DNA from: Hygrocybe punicea
Taxonomy: Eukaryota; Basidiomycota; Agaricomycetes; Agaricales; Hygrophoraceae
Length of the DNA stretch: 64,000 nt
Assembly (NCBI GenBank): GCA_963556145.1
Contig: OY744473.1
Span: forward strand, 4,588,001-4,652,000
Direction of reading: 5' to 3'
Shown here: positions 24,200-36,827 of the stretch, in pieces
Numbering within the stretch: the stretch's first letter is position 1
Layout of the letters: each line of letters starts with the position of its first letter
Notes under the pieces: model-generated
Seen by the model: the letters and a program-made list of their open reading frames with translations, nothing else
Told to the model about the DNA's origin: nothing
The model's database searches: none
Translations under genes and position numbers: made by a program

Positions 24200-26552
24200 A
24201 CCAGAAATCAATGACTGAGATAAAGTGTTTTTAGTCAAATATAATCAATACTCCACAAAGGTAGGACTTACTGCACCCAAAATTAAGGCCCGAGATCCAG
24301 CTTGGATGTCGATGCCTTGGGAGATGAAGGCCTCATTTGGCTCAGAGGAATTGAGAGTAGGATTTCAGGAGGAACGATATCGCTCCAATCCACATCCATT
24401 GATGAAGCACTGGGCTCCACAGGGGTCAACGACTGGTGGTGTGACGATGCATGCATATTGGGATGGAATCCTAGGACATGGAGAAGATCAGAATTGGAAT
24501 ATATACAGCCTATGATGTGATGTTGAAATACATACCCGGAGTTGGAGACTTCTTTGGTGGCTTCACCAGCTTGAGCTTCTCTGCAATAATGCCCGCTTGC
24601 TCCGAAGCAACATCCAATTTCCTCCTCTTTGCTGTCTTGCTGTCCTCGTGACCATCGCTGGGAGACACCTTTTTGGGTTCGGGAGGTCCGTTGTCGTTGT
24701 CCATGGTTATATCACTATCAACATCCAACAACCCACCCACTCTGGTCCTACAATGTCCAATTTCGCAGATTCCGGTGCCACAACATCCGGCTCGGGGGCA
24801 ATGGGTGGCTTAATCTCCACTGTTTAGTGTTGCCACGACTATAGTTGGTCACTTTTCTTTTCTCTGCTCTACTGCCTTCAATAAAATACATAAAAATATA
24901 AAGAAAATTTCGAGGGGTAGAGGCTACCCCTCGAAATTTTCTTTATATTTTTATGTATTTTATTGAAGGCAGTAGAGCAGAGAAAAGAAAAGTGACCAAC
25001 TATAGTCGTGGCAACACTACCACTGTTAATTTCTCCGATGCCGATTTCTGGGTTGTGTGTGATGACCCAATTTCGACAGCAACTGCATTGAGGTCAGTGC
25101 ATTAATCAGAGCAAAGTGAGCAATGTATGCATTTAAGCCTTGGACCACTTCTTCTTTACCGGGGCTAAGTCCTCCTCCATCTTGATGTTGTCTATACATG
25201 AATAAATGTGTTGGATTATTAATTTGATATTCGGAATTTAATAACTCACCCTCATCGTCATCGTCGGCTTTGGACTTCATTGTGCGTTCTGTCATGATGA
25301 AGGGTTTGCATGTATGATGATCACAGACAATGAAAGTACTTTCTGGACTTTTGGCTTGGGCTTGGGCTTCTTTTTTATCCTTCTCGGACAAATTGTCTGC
25401 GCCACCTGAATATTCAATACATCTATACACCGCTATGGTTGAAAATTTGTACAAACCAGTGGAAGATGCCTTCTGTTTTCTGGCCAATTTTGACTTGGCT
25501 TTGCCCTTGCCCTTGCCCTGGGGAACCAGCTCCTCTGCAGATGTATTATATTATTAGCACAATCACACATGTAATTCTAGATCACACCTTCATCATCCTC
25601 TGCCACATCGGCATTGACGAGGACGTTATGTCCTTTACACCATGCAATAACCTGACCAATGATTTCGAGCTTTGTGGCATCTGGCAGCCCACCGAATGAC
25701 CAATTTGCAGAGGTTCCACTGTGCCATGCTGGCACAGATTTGTCGTATTTTGCCCAATCTATGCCAGATGTCATAATCCTTGTGGCTGCCAATGCATGCG
25801 TATATGTACTCACCAAGGTTCTCTGGTGTGGTCTCGGTGCTCACAGTGCCATGTTGAATTAATGCTGAAGGAGAATGTTTAGCGATATAAAACATTTTGA
25901 GCAGCCAATCGTCAAAGATCTTGCTTTGCCAGTCACGGGTAACCTCATTTGCCCGTTTTGCCACTAGAACCTCTGCCCATATTTCGTCCATGAAAGTGTC
26001 CATATATTTGAGGTAATCACACAGTGTATCGGTGCCTTCTTTATTGTTTTTTACATAGTTCAGTGAGTAGTTGGGTGCTTTGTTGTATGCCACTGCTGCT
26101 GTCGTGTAAATGTACATGTCCATCTGGTAAATCAATCAATGGAGTGGTTCCTTGTATCATTCAGGCAGTTTGTGCCATAACTCACCTCGGGCGGTGGCAT
26201 CATGGGGGTGGGTCTTCAGTACACGAGAAAAAACAGGGACCATGCCGGTTTCCTTGTTGGGTGCTGGAATCTTGGGTGGGACCATGTATTGGATTTGGAA
26301 AATACAATGTAACTCCTGCAGCCTTTTGGGCAGCACATCAGGCCAGTATTTGAAGGCCGTGGGATTGACAGCAGGTGTCGAGGTTTTGACGATAGGCAAA
26401 TGCAGGGGTAATCCCAGGATACATTGTTCTGTATCCATACTCGTACTCGCCACAGATACAGATACAATATCCGCGGATTTTACCCACGGATTTCTGATCA
26501 AAATGAGCCTGAGATCACCCAAAATGGTCAAGAATTGACTGAGATATAGCAT
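24200..26552 (-). pseudogene. Decayed multi-exon gene of unknown function
   Basis: Minus-strand coding-like blocks follow one another: 26552-26157 (...FKYWPDVLPKRLQELHCIFQ...), 26135-25635 (...YVKNNKEGTDTLCDYLKYMDTF... and ...FDDWLLKMFYIAKHSPSAL...), 25487-25026 (Lys/Ala/Gln-rich, KKEAQAQAKS) and 24740-24510 (with KTAKRRKLD, a possible nuclear signal). They are separated by stops and AT-rich gaps of 40-60 bp that may be introns. No family is recognised. A palindromic MITE sits in the 3' part (24825-25019). Confidence 0.4.
24825..25019. mobile_element. 195-bp perfectly palindromic hAT-type MITE
   Basis: TAGTGTTGCCACGACTATAG at the left is exactly mirrored at the right. The arms of about 94 bp appear identical base for base around a tiny centre near 24922. 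The 8-bp target CCACTGTT is perfectly duplicated (24817-24824 and 25020-25027). No coding capacity. Confidence 0.95.
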
Positions 26553-26744
26553 TTTTGGCCTGTATCAATGTATGTCACGAGAACATCCAATGGAATAAAA
26601 ACAAACACAGGTTTCCAAAGATTCAGGCACACCTTATGATGTTTTGGGAAGAGCTTACAAATAATATAATGTCATATGATCAATACCATTGTGTTAATTA
26701 TTATTCATGATCTGAACCACTTAACTAGTTAAATAGATATATGA

Positions 26745-27053
26745 GTGGTGTTTCCTCTTGCTGCACAAATCCTCATGAATCTCCACGACACCATCCATGT
26801 CTGCATTGCAGTTTTGACTTGTCTACATTTCCTTGCAAATGCAACATTATTTTCACAACTATGCCAAGACCAACTTATGTATATCTCTCCTGATCCAATT
26901 TCCGTTCCTTTGATATCAACCCTGGCCCAAGAACTGGGTGTTTGTCAAAGAGAACTCATAGAACATGAGTTTGCCCCAGATCAGGGCGATGCAACAATAC
27001 TGATGCAAATAAATGCAACACAATTTGTAAAGTTCAATGAAATATCAAAATAA
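26745..27053 (+). other. Open frame of unknown status
   Basis: A 102-residue frame with ordinary composition (...LAQELGVCQRELIEHEFAP...) in an AT-rich gap between the decayed gene and the gypsy LTR. It may be an exon fragment. I cannot assign a family or a promoter. Confidence 0.2.
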
Positions 27054-27240
27054 TTTGATGCTCAATGCATTATTCATTTGGACTATATTTAAAGATAGCG
27101 CATTCAAAATGCAATTATGTTCTATTCAATATGCCAGAACATATTTCTTACCTCCTAAATATCTCTTTGCTTTGTATTGTCTCCTCAAACCTATCACCTT
27201 CCAATGTTGTTGTAAAATGATCAAGGCCTTGCTCATGCGG

Positions 27241-28026
27241 TGTAGAGGGTCCTTGACCCTCTGAGGCCATAAACTCGATATCTCACAAATCCGCTTGAAC
27301 CTGACATCTCTAGTGATCCACGCTTGAACCTGACATAACCCGATGCATACCGACTAGCACAGCTGCTCACGTACCTGGTCGGTCCACCTCCTAAACTCAC
27401 GGAATCCCAATTATCGCAGATGGATCTCATTGGACTTGATTCCCGACTTTGGACTTGCCTTATATACGGATCCTTTCATCCTTTCGGAGATAGGTATGAA
27501 TCTTTAGATTGTTTTCATGGATATTTACTTTCCCCTCCATTTTCCTGTCACCGTCATGTCACAACCCTCTTCTTATTTCCCCATTTCTATTTCTCTTTGT
27601 TCTCTCTCATTGGCCAAGGACTCTTGTCCGAATCTAGATAGAGAATTCTGTAGTAGTATAAAAATGGTGCCCAAGCACCATGTCAAAATAAGAAATCAGT
27701 GCCCCCATTTCCTCTCTCTGAGAATCAGTCTCTCAGTAAAATTCATTGCACATATTACTTGTCGGTTTCCTTGACACTCTCCCCATCGTTCTACCGTCTT
27801 TATTTCTACATCTCTCATCACCCGTCACCTGACCTGCCCTCCCCAACATCGTTGGCTTCATCGGCTTTGACCGGTCTTGTTAGTTATCAGTAGTATTATG
27901 TGGTGGCTTTTTACTATTAGTTCCTTATCATTTCTTTGAAGCTTGCTAAACTATTCCCAGTCACTTCTATGCTGACACCCCCAGGTTAGGATCTTTATTT
28001 GCAGCCACCCTAACCTCGCCATTACA
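27241..28026 (+). repeat. 5' LTR of the gypsy-type retroelement
   Basis: Starts TGTAGAGGGTCC, which forms a small palindrome with GGACCCTC-like bases. It holds a TATA-like CTTATATACGG near 27460 and ends ATTACA. Two bases later TGGAGCCCACC could serve as primer-binding site. The 3' partner is missing, so the exact limits are inference. Confidence 0.5.
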
Positions 28027-28390
28027 TCTGGAGCCCACCATGAGGAATAGTCTAGCACCACCATAGCTTCCTCTTCCCATATCCCTCCCTCTGACCATCA
28101 TCTTCGATATCTTCCTCGAAGAACTCTTCAACAAGAACTCTCTTTAGCCGCCTTCGACCTGACAATCGACAATGACTTCTTCCAGCTAGTACCCAACCAC
28201 CTCGCTTGACATAACTAGGCTAGAGCACGGGTAATACAAACCCGCACGGGTAGTGAGTACGGGTATGTGCAGGTAAGAGTACGGGTACATAAAACAGAAC
28301 CCGTGACCTTCATATATACCTGTCATTACATCTAACACCAATAGAGAATATTGCCACTTTGTGGCACACTCGTGGACACACAACTACTAC

Positions 28391-28398
28391 ATATAAAT
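28391..28398 (+). promoter_or_regulatory. TATA-like box of the hAT transposase gene
   Basis: ATATAAAT lies about 30 bp upstream of the ATG at 28426 and just inside the element. Position and sequence fit a core promoter; no experimental support. Confidence 0.4.
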
Positions 28399-28658
28399 AG
28401 GGGCTCAAACTTCACCCACTCCATCATGCCTCCCCCAAAAAAATCCATGCCTCCTCCCAAAAAATCCCACTCCCAGGCCAAATCCAGGCCTTCCCAGCCT
28501 CAACCATCCACCCAAACGTCCAGCAGCCAGCCTCGTAATGGCCAAAAGCAACCTGGTACTGAAGAACCGGTGGCATCCTCCAAGCGGCATAGGCCGTCGA
28601 CTGCAGACTCGTCCACAGCGTCACTGTCTCAGTCACAGACCTTGCAGCAGCCTGCCGT

Positions 28659-28816
28659 TGTAGTAGTTGTGCCTGGTCAGTCACGTGATCAGGTTCCCAC
28701 GGTTTGACCTAGTTAGTAGCCTTCCAGATGTAGTAGTCAGTCCATCCTTCCTATCCAGTCGACCTTTCCCTCGAGTCCTGCGTGAGCCCCCGGAGTGGTA
28801 CCTCGGTACCACTCCA
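28659..28816 (+). repeat. 5' LTR of copy 1
   Basis: Holds TCACGTGA (an E-box palindrome) and, at its end, GGAGTGGTACC facing GGTACCACTCC, a hairpin with 11-bp arms. The same sequence recurs at 30672-30829 and, reversed, at 36828-36985. Confidence 0.9.
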
Positions 28817-28848
28817 ACGTGGTGATGAGAGTGTTCTTCGACTCCACG

Positions 28849-30108
28849 CCTCTCTCTTTTTTCTCTCGGGTTCCCACTCCTTACGACTTTCTCGCGAGAC
28901 GACCTTTTTTCGGCCTCACCACCCACTGCTGCGCAACCGCGCATTTTCTCTTCACTCACGGCCGTACAACACTCAAATTACCCCCCGGTGCACATGTTCA
29001 ACCCAATAGGGCCCCGCGTCGCCCCCCGTTGACCCAAAAAACACGCCCGCGACCCTTCTCAGCACCCAAGCGGCAGGCCACGTCACTTTTTTCGACCCCC
29101 CAAATTTTCACTTTCCCTAGACCCAGCTATGTCCACACGACCCCCCGCAACTTCGTTCGACGTTCCGGAGCCCCGCGTTCCCCATCAGGATCCCACATGG
29201 CCCGCTACTGCGAGTTTTGGACAACCCAACGAAAATCGCATCGCCGCCGCGCGGACCCCGTTTTTTTCATGCACCCCGGACCCAAAATGCACGCGTTCGA
29301 CTCCCCGCACCCTTGGCTCATCTGCCAGAACCCCCCGTCGCGCCTCGTCGTCTCAAACGAACCGCCCCGCACCTTTTGGTCGCCCCATGGATCTGCCACG
29401 TCACCATTGTTAGACCCCCCGTTTCTCGTCACCCCCACCCCTACACGGACCCATTCGACTCCCCGCACACTCGTCCCACCGGCCAGGACCCCCCGTTCCC
29501 CTCCATTGTGCCAAACGAACCCCCACCGTCGTTTTGGACACCCGAGCCACGCGCCACGTCACCATCGCGCGGCCCCGTTCTGCCAGCACAACCGGCCCCA
29601 GACCAGCTCACCAATCTCGCGGCCCACCCCCCAGAGCACCCTGCGTCTCGCTAACGCCCCGAACGAGCCCCCACCGCCGTTTTTGGTCACACCACGGATC
29701 CGTCGCGCCCCCCCGTTCTTTCGTGTACCCCAGCCTCACACGGACCCATTCGACCTCCCGTGCCCTCGTTCCACCGGCCAGGACCCCCCGTCCCCCTCCA
29801 TTGCGCCAAACGAGCCCCCGCCGTCGTTTCCAGACACCTGGGCCAGGCGCCACGTCACCATCGCGCGGCCCCGTTCTGCCAACATACCCAGCTCCAGACC
29901 GACTCACAAAGCTCGCCGCCCACCGTTCACCATCCCGGAGCACCCCACCTCGATCCAATACCACCGTGCCCACCGTTCCCAGACCCCCACCGCATTCCGC
30001 CACGTCACCATCTCTCGGCCGGATTCTTGCACCATACCCGGCTCCTCGAGCCCTCGTTCAGCTCCCCGCGACCTCGTTCTCGACCCTGGCGACTTCCCCG
30101 ACCCGTAG
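28849..30108 (+). other. Pro/Arg/Ser/Thr-rich frame inside copy 1, unknown
   Basis: A long open frame with strongly biased composition and repeated PF.../PP.../RT motifs crosses most of the internal region. Tandem-like similarity is visible between about 29330-29560 and 29690-29860. It could be a degenerate Gag-like protein or just a by-product of C-rich repeats. No family signature is seen. Confidence 0.25.
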
Positions 30109-30653
30109 GGGCCCAAACGAGTCACCGCCGCGACCACTTAGCACCCCATCGCTAGTCCCCTCGTATCGAGAATCCCCGATGCCACCGCATGGCCCAATGC
30201 ACCCGTATGTTTTCCCTTTCCCCCGTTTACACCGTACCTTGTCCCGTCCCATCCCCTTTCCCCGCCCTCGACATTTATTGGATATTCGACCTATCTATGA
30301 ACCATCACTGCTCGACAGCACCGTACCTATTTACTTTCGCACGAACCACCCAGTCTATTTTCGGATCACAAGAACTCACACCCTGGGCTACAAGAACTTA
30401 TGGTTTTGAACGTTTTTATCCTACCCTGCGATGTGAGTCCCAGAGGCATTCGAGGATGGAGGAGCAGAGCAGAGTTACAGTTTGGTCATCTACCACCCCC
30501 AACGATCTTGGAGGACGATACGGTCCCGCCTCACGTGTAAGGCCCGGGGCATCGTGAGGGACTGGGAGTCGTGACTGGAGAGTTTTTTTCTTGGTCAGTT
30601 TTGTTTTGCTTTTTGTTTTCTTTTAGTAGCGGTATGGTGACGAGGACGTCACC

Positions 30654-30671
30654 ATGAGGAGGAGGGGCACT
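30654..30671 (+). promoter_or_regulatory. Polypurine tract of copy 1
   Basis: ATGAGGAGGAGGGGCACT lies directly against the 3' LTR. The related element at 37365 has ATGAGGAAGGGGGGCACT at the equivalent place (minus strand, 37520-37537). Confidence 0.7.
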
Positions 30672-30829
30672 TGTAGTAGTTGTGCCTGGTCAGTCACGTG
30701 ATCAGGTTCCCACGGTTTGACCTAGTTAGTAGCCTTCCAGATGTAGTAGTCAGTCCATCCTTCCTATCCAGTCGACCTTTCCCTCGAGTCCTGCGTGAGC
30801 CCCCGGAGTGGTACCTCGGTACCACTCCA
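30672..30829 (+). repeat. 3' LTR of copy 1
   Basis: Appears identical to the 5' LTR over 158 bp by eye. Confidence 0.9.
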
Positions 30830-31134
30830 CCGTCACCCCTGCCATGCAGGTCAGGCCGGCGCCAACGGTCACCACCATCATCGACACTGACGATGATGAA
30901 GACCATGTCCACAGCTCAGTAGCACCAGGATCCAAGAGTGCATGCGATAGTGTTGCCGAAGTTCAGTTCGGTCCGGTTCCGACCCTTTTTGGCGGAACCA
31001 CGAACTGAACTTCGGGTCCGGTTTGGCGCATGGCCAAACCTGGACCCAGATGGCGTCGAACCGTCTCTTCGCGTTCGGTCTGGGTTCAGACGCGTTCTGA
31101 AACCCAGACCGAGGTGGGCTCACCCCATCCGTTC

Positions 31135-31188
31135 TCCTCGCGAATGGCAGGCGCGTATCAATAGATACGGCACTGCACTTCGCGAGGT
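31135..31188. repeat. 54-bp nested palindrome
   Basis: Outer CCTCGCGAA and TTCGCGAGGT. The inner GTATCAATAGATAC core has one central mismatch. Confidence 0.8.
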
Positions 31189-31334
31189 AGATGGGTGCGG
31201 GGGAGCCCTCCGGTGTCCCCAAGGGATGTGGAGGGACGGGGGGTCTTGTCCCGTGGTCCCTGCGTGGCATTGCCGGCGCTGCTGCTGCCAACCGTTGTCC
31301 TCGTCGGGGCGGTGGTATGGTTGTGGTGGTGTTG

Positions 31335-31340
31335 CTGCCA

Positions 31341-31371
<31 letters not shown>

Positions 31372-31615
31372 CGCCATTGCTGCTGTTGCCGCCATTGCTG
31401 CTGATACTGCTGCTGCCATCGTTGCTGCCGTCGTTGCTGCCGCTGCCGGCGCTGCTCCTGCTGCCATCGCCGTTGCTGCTGTCGCTGCTGCTGCTGCTGT
31501 CGTGGCCGTTGCTGCTGCCGCTGCCGTTGCCGTTGCCGTTGCCACTGCTGCTGCTGCCGGCATTGCTGCCGCTGCTGCTGGCCGTCGTGGTTGTCATTGC
31601 CGTTGTTGTTGCCGC
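31335..31615. repeat. CTG/CAG triplet-rich tract
   Basis: Imperfect runs of TGC/GCTGCTGC with CCG and CCA variants inside the hAT-type element. Comparable tracts occur at 9150-9310, 36207-36507, 36779-37360 and 61878-62216, always in this class of element. Confidence 0.85.
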
Positions 31616-34600
31616 CGCTGGTGGTGGTGGTGGTGGTGGTGTTGCAGCTGTCGCGCGTCCGTTGGCATTGGGTTGGCGTTGGGTGGTCATCTCGCAGCCA
31701 TGGGTGTGGTCACACTGCGGTCGCGGTCGAGCTTCCTGTAGCAGGCAACATTAGTAAAGTTCAGGAAAGTAAAATACGTACCTGTGTTCATGAACGCGAC
31801 ATTGTGTCACGTTCATTGGCCTTGCGTTGTTGCGTGTTGGTGAAGAAAGCTACCTGTAATGGTCACATGATACCGTTTAACACAAAAAAGTAAGTAAAGG
31901 AATGCGAAAAATAAATGAAATAAATACCTTAAAAATATCCGCGTTCGCGGTTTGGACGCGGTTTGGAGCCGTTCAGGAAATCCGGCAGGCCTCGAAACCC
32001 GGAACTGAACCCGTGGTCCGGTTCAGCACTTGGCTGAACTTAGACTGAACCTAGGGTTCGGTTCGGGGTTTGAACCGGGTTTGGCTAGGTTCGGAACCAA
32101 ACTACGGCAACACTAGCACGCGATGATGATGAGGAGGGAGAAGAGCCTGTCAATTCCGAGGATGAACTCGGTCAGCCAATATTCTATGGTGCCATCCAGA
32201 TTAAATCACTTACCTTGATGTACAGAGCACCTGCGAAAGGACTGGGTTTCGTCAGTTTATGCATTTTACCATCCTATTCCTGATATCGGGTACGACGACA
32301 AGGGGCGCCGGTTCCATACTTTCCGCTGCGCAGCTCGGGGTTGCCGAAAGGGAATTCGCCGTTTCCTCAATAAGGGCGACGCTAAATCCACAAGCAACCT
32401 TATAAAACATGCACGAACGTGCTGGGGAGTCCAGACTGTCGACAGCGTGCGTGGCCTCACAGCCACACAGACTCGTGAGGGTCTTGTAGAGGCCGTGGAT
32501 GGGTCTATAATGGTGCACTTTGAGCATCAGGCAAAAGGCAAGGTAACTTACTCACATCGACCACACACCAAGATGGAGACCAAGGCAGAGATCGTCCGCT
32601 GGGTTGCTGAGAATTGTCGGCCATTTAAGATCGTGGAGGATCGTGGCTTCCGGTCGTTGATGAAAATGGGCCGACCAGAGCATTACATACCTTCGCGCCA
32701 CACCGTCTCTCGGGACGTCAAGCAGGTCTTCGCTCGTACAAGGAACCGGATTGCCAAGATGCTTGACAAGTATGAGGGGCGCATCAGTTTTGCAACTGAT
32801 GCTTGGACTTCGCCGAACCACAAAGCATATGTTGCTGTGACAGCACACCTGGAATGCAAGGGACAGCCCTTGTGCCTCATCCTCGATGTCGTCGAGGTCG
32901 CGAAGGTATGTCACTCACTATGTTTTCACATCATGACTGATCCGATGATCCCAGTCACACTCAGGCATTAATCTCGCAGCCGCATTCATAAACATATTGC
33001 GAGAGTTCCAGATCGAGCATAAGGTGGGCGCAAATCGTCAGTCATGCATCTGCAGCTAAATCAGACGTACCAGATGTTGAGTGTCACATGTGACAATGCG
33101 TCATGCGATGACACGATGGTCAATGAGATGGCTGTGGAGATTGATAACTTTTCCGAGGTCAATCGAACTCGGTGTTTTCTGCACATTGTGAATCTTGTAG
33201 CCAAGTCCCTGCTGAAGCCATTTGAGACCATAAAGAAGGGGTTACAAGATGACGCGCTGCAGCGCGAACTGGATGAGATGGCAGAGGACTTGGAACTCGA
33301 AGAAGTCGCCACACAAGCATTTGGAAATGGTGTATGTGATGATGACGAGTCCACTGAAGATGACATTGATGGGTTGGTGGACGAGATGGAAGACCTCTCT
33401 GAAGAGGAGCGCAGAGAGATACGGGCTCAGATCCGTCCTGTAATGCTTGTTCTCGCCAAGGTTAGTGAACATTGCACGAGTAATGGCGTGACTCATCAGG
33501 ACCTCGTTATGCAGCTCCAGAAACTAGCGTTCAAGATGATACACTCCACCACGATCCTGTTGCCTGCTTGGGACTCGTGCTTCAAGGAAATCGACGAAGC
33601 TCTTCAATGAATGCCGCGTGATGTTCGGACTCGTTGGAACTCAACCTATGACATGCTGGCCTTTGCTCTGAAATACAGAAATGTCATTGAGAACTACACA
33701 GCGGATCGAAAGAACAACTTACGTCCATATGAGCTGTCAGAAAAAGATTGGGATATCATTCAGCAGCTGTGCGACATCTTGAAGGCATGTGCTATGCACT
33801 TTCCCTAAATAGAAATGACTCAACTGGCACAAACATGCAGATTCTCAAAGACGCAACTCTGTTCTTCTCTCGTGCAACCCCAAATCTCGCTGTCGTCATC
33901 CCGGCAATGGACGAGATTGACCGGCACTTCAATGATATACTCAAAAAATCGACCATCAATAAGTCCATCAAATCCGCTGTCTGCCTCGCACTTGCAACGT
34001 TGAATCGGTACTATTCGCTCACAGACGCTTCAGAGGTCTACCGGATCGCGATGAGTACATTAACATCTATTTTTTTGGTTGAATCTCGAGCTTACCAGAA
34101 CGCTAGTCCTGCATCCCCGTCACAAATTGGCTTATTTCAAGACTCAGCAATGGGAGCCGGATTGGATCGCAACTGCAGAGGAACTCCTTCGGACTGAATA
34201 CAATTGTCACTATGCGTCGGGAATCGAGTGTGTAGACGTTGCGGCTAGTACTGGTGAAGATACAGCCGCTCAGGTGCGTATATGCATTTTTTTGAGTTTT
34301 TTTGTATTGTACTCACAATGCTGCCTGGTCAGGAATCTTCCGCCAACATTTTCGATACTATTCCTGCCCTCGCTGCACCCAAGCTGTCAGAGTTGCGAGA
34401 CGAGATCACTGTCTACTTAAGCATGGACCTGGAGATGGTCCCAGACGTCATTGCGTGGTGGATCGACAAGTGGGTGGTCTTCCCGACACTATACTGAATG
34501 GCGCTGGACTACCTGACGATTCCAGGTATGTATCCAGACTCTTCATATATGTCCTGATCTAATATATTTGTGCAGCCACCTCTGTTGATGTCGAACGAAC

Positions 34601-36128
34601 ATTCAGTCGAGGACGTCTCTTACTCTCTCATGTCCGAAGCCGGCTCTCAGTCCAGTCCACACGTGCTTTATTGTGTCTGGGTTCCTGGAGCTTATTGGGT
34701 CTCGTGAAGGATGAGGATGTGTTGAAGGCTACAACACAGCCAGATCTGCAGGAAGATGAGCCTGAGTTGGCATGGAACTGGGATGCGATAACCCTCAATA
34801 AATAATTGTAGTTTTTTTTTTATCTCGTAGACTTGCACCCCCCCAAATACATGATGGTACCCCTGGGTACCCGTTACCCGCTGTTACCCGCCATAACCCG
34901 CTCACATGTAACCTGAGGGTAGAGGGGTACGGGTCAGTGCGGGTAAGAGTACAGGTAGCAATGCCAGACCCACAGGGTTACCCATGCTCTTGCCTAGACA
35001 TAACAATCTCCCGCTCATCTCAGGGTCAAACACCCCCTTATATCTTTCATTCAACAGTCTCGAATCAGTCGATATACTGATTATTACAATAACACCCAAC
35101 TCATCCGATCTTAGCTTGACACCCGCATCACCTATGTCCCCAACCTCGACTTTGGTAGAACCTCCATCCACGTCTTTGCTCTCGATATTGAAAACTTTGT
35201 CCTTGTCCTCGTCGCTGTCCTCATCTTCGCCCATGCCATCATCATCCACGTTACCCGACCCGCCCATTGTACACCCGACAACCGTTTCGTCTCAGCAAAA
35301 TCCTATTACAACAATGACTTCGACCTCTGGATCTTTGACCAGTCCCCACGTTACCGCTCCCCATGTCACCCCACAACAAATGCCTGCTCGCGGTCATTCT
35401 ACGGCCACAACCTTTGACGGGAACCTGCTCAACCTAAGCTGCTTCTTCGAAGAAGTCGAGCTACTTGCTGCCGATGCTGGGCTCGATGATGCAGGCTGCA
35501 TTAAGCATAGCTTGCACTACATGTCCCTTAGCAATTATGAGCTTTGGGCAAGTCTGCCTAGCGCGACTGGCACCAATTATGTGACTTTCAAAAGGAGCAT
35601 TCTCGTGCTATACCCGGGCATGGAAGACAATCATCAGTACACGATGGCGGATCTCAACTGTCTTACCCACACCAAAACCAGTGACGGCATCCGTACCTGC
35701 GCTGAACTTGGCGAATATTACCGCAAGTTCATCCGGATCTCAGGGTTCCTCTTAGAGAAGGGTTGAATCTCTCCTGGAGAACGCAACATCGCGTACGAGA
35801 ACAGCTTCCATGCTGAGCTTAAAAAGGACATCAAAACCCGTCTGCAGTACCAGAAGCTGAACCATTTCCACAATGACCCTTCTGACTTCCAGGACTTCCA
35901 TAACTGCACCCACTTCCTGCTGGCCGGAACCGTGGCTGAACCGTCCACCATCTCTCGTCTATCGTCAATGTCGCCTAGGCAATGACACGGGTACGGGTCC
36001 GGGTTACCTTTTTTGGATCCGGGCAAAACCCGTACCCGGACGGCATTGAACCATCTCACCGCGTTCGGTCTGGGTTCAGACCACGTCTGAACCCAGACCG
36101 AGGTTGGCTCACCCCATGAGCTCCATTC

Positions 36129-36182
36129 TCCTCGCGAATGGCAGGCACGTATCAATTGATACGGCGCTACACTTCGCGAGGT
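36129..36182. repeat. 54-bp nested palindrome
   Basis: CCTCGCGAA arm, GTATCAATTGATAC core, TTCGCGAGGT arm. Confidence 0.85.
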
Positions 36183-36699
36183 AGTTGGGCTGCGGGGAAG
36201 CCGTCCGGTGCTGCTGCTGCTGCAGCTGCCGTCGCATTGCTGCTGTTGCTGCGGCCGTTGGCGTTGTTGCTGCTGCTGCTGCTGCCGCTGCCGGCGCTGC
36301 TGCTGCTGCCATGGCCATTGCTGCTGCCACTGCTGCTGCTGTTGTGGCCGTTGCCGTTGCTGCTGTCACTGCTGCTGTTGCCGTTGCTGCTGCCGCTGTT
36401 GCTGCTGCTGCCGTCACTGCTGCCGTCGTTGCTGCCATCGTTGCTGCCGCTGCCGGCGCTGCTCCTGCTGCCGTCGCCGTTGCTGCTGCCACTGCTGCCG
36501 CTGCTGTTAGTGTTGCCAAAGTTCAGTTCGGTCTGGTTCCGACCCTTTTTGGCGGAACCGCGAACTGAACTTCGGGTCCGGTTTGGCGCATGGCCAAACC
36601 TGGACCCGGACGGCATTGAACCGTTTCTCCGCGTTCGGTCTGGGTTCAGACGCGGTCTGAACCCCGGACCGAGGTGGGCTCACCCAATGAGCTCCGTTC

Positions 36700-36753
36700 T
36701 CCTCGCGAATGGCAGGCACGTATCAATCGATACGGCGCTACACTTCGTGAGGT
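36700..36753. repeat. 54-bp nested palindrome
   Basis: CCTCGCGAA arm, GTATCAATCGATAC core, TTCGTGAGGT arm. Confidence 0.85.
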
Positions 36754-36827
36754 AGTTGGGCTGCGGGGAAGCCGTCCGGCGCTGCTGCTGCCGCCGCTGT
36801 CACTGCTGCTGTTGCTGCCGCTGCCGG

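Larger units (their letters stand above)
28659..30829 (+). mobile_element. Small LTR retroelement, copy 1 (CCGN target family)
   Basis: Two apparently identical 158-bp LTRs (28659-28816 and 30672-30829) begin TGTAGTAG and end CACTCCA. A 4-bp duplication CCGT flanks it (28655-28658 and 30830-30833). A conserved ACGTGGTGATGAGAG follows the 5' LTR, with TGG suitable for a primer-binding site. A purine tract GAGGAGGAGGGGCACT precedes the 3' LTR. No RT, integrase or protease is recognisable, so it must rely on another element. Identical LTRs mean it inserted recently. Confidence 0.9.
30948..32115. mobile_element. Non-autonomous hAT-type element, GGTTCGG family (copy 2)
   Basis: Same ends and layout as the element at 8877: TAGTGTTGCCGAAGTTCAG, GGTTCGG repeats, one 54-bp nested palindrome, a CTG triplet region and a GGTGGT run. 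Flanking 8-mers are GCATGCGA and GCACGCGA (7/8). It lies in the coding sequence of the larger hAT transposase, in an Asp/Glu-rich stretch. Confidence 0.9.
28426..34805 (+). pseudogene. hAT transposase (BED finger, RNase H-like core, C-terminal dimerisation region)
   Basis: The N-terminus is Pro/Lys/Ser-rich (MPPPKKSMPPPKKS). Removing both inserts with one CCGT and one GCAYGCGA copy joins QQPAV to TPAMQVRPAP and KSAC to DDDEEGEEP in one frame. A BED-type finger follows (FRCAARGC ... IKHARTC, about 32310-32425). The core shows FATDAWTSPNHKAYVAVT (first catalytic Asp), VTCDNASCDD (second) and RCFLHIVNLVAKS. The C-terminus has SVDVERTFSRGRLLLSHVRSRLS, the hAT dimerisation signature. Damage is seen as a TGA at 33608 and frame changes near 32250, 32930, 33800 and 34130, some of which may be introns. 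It probably no longer works. Confidence 0.85.
28216..34996 (+). mobile_element. hAT transposon, formerly autonomous, containing two insertions
   Basis: Inverted ends are TAGGCTAGAGCACGGGTAA and the inverse of TAGGCAAGAGCATGGGTAA. A perfect 8-bp duplication GACATAAC lies at 28208-28215 and 34997-35004. Subterminal ACGGGTA repeats are found at both ends. It encodes a BED-finger hAT transposase and is itself interrupted by an LTR element (28659-30829) and a hAT-type MITE (30948-32115). It inserted in the leader of the gypsy element. Confidence 0.93.
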
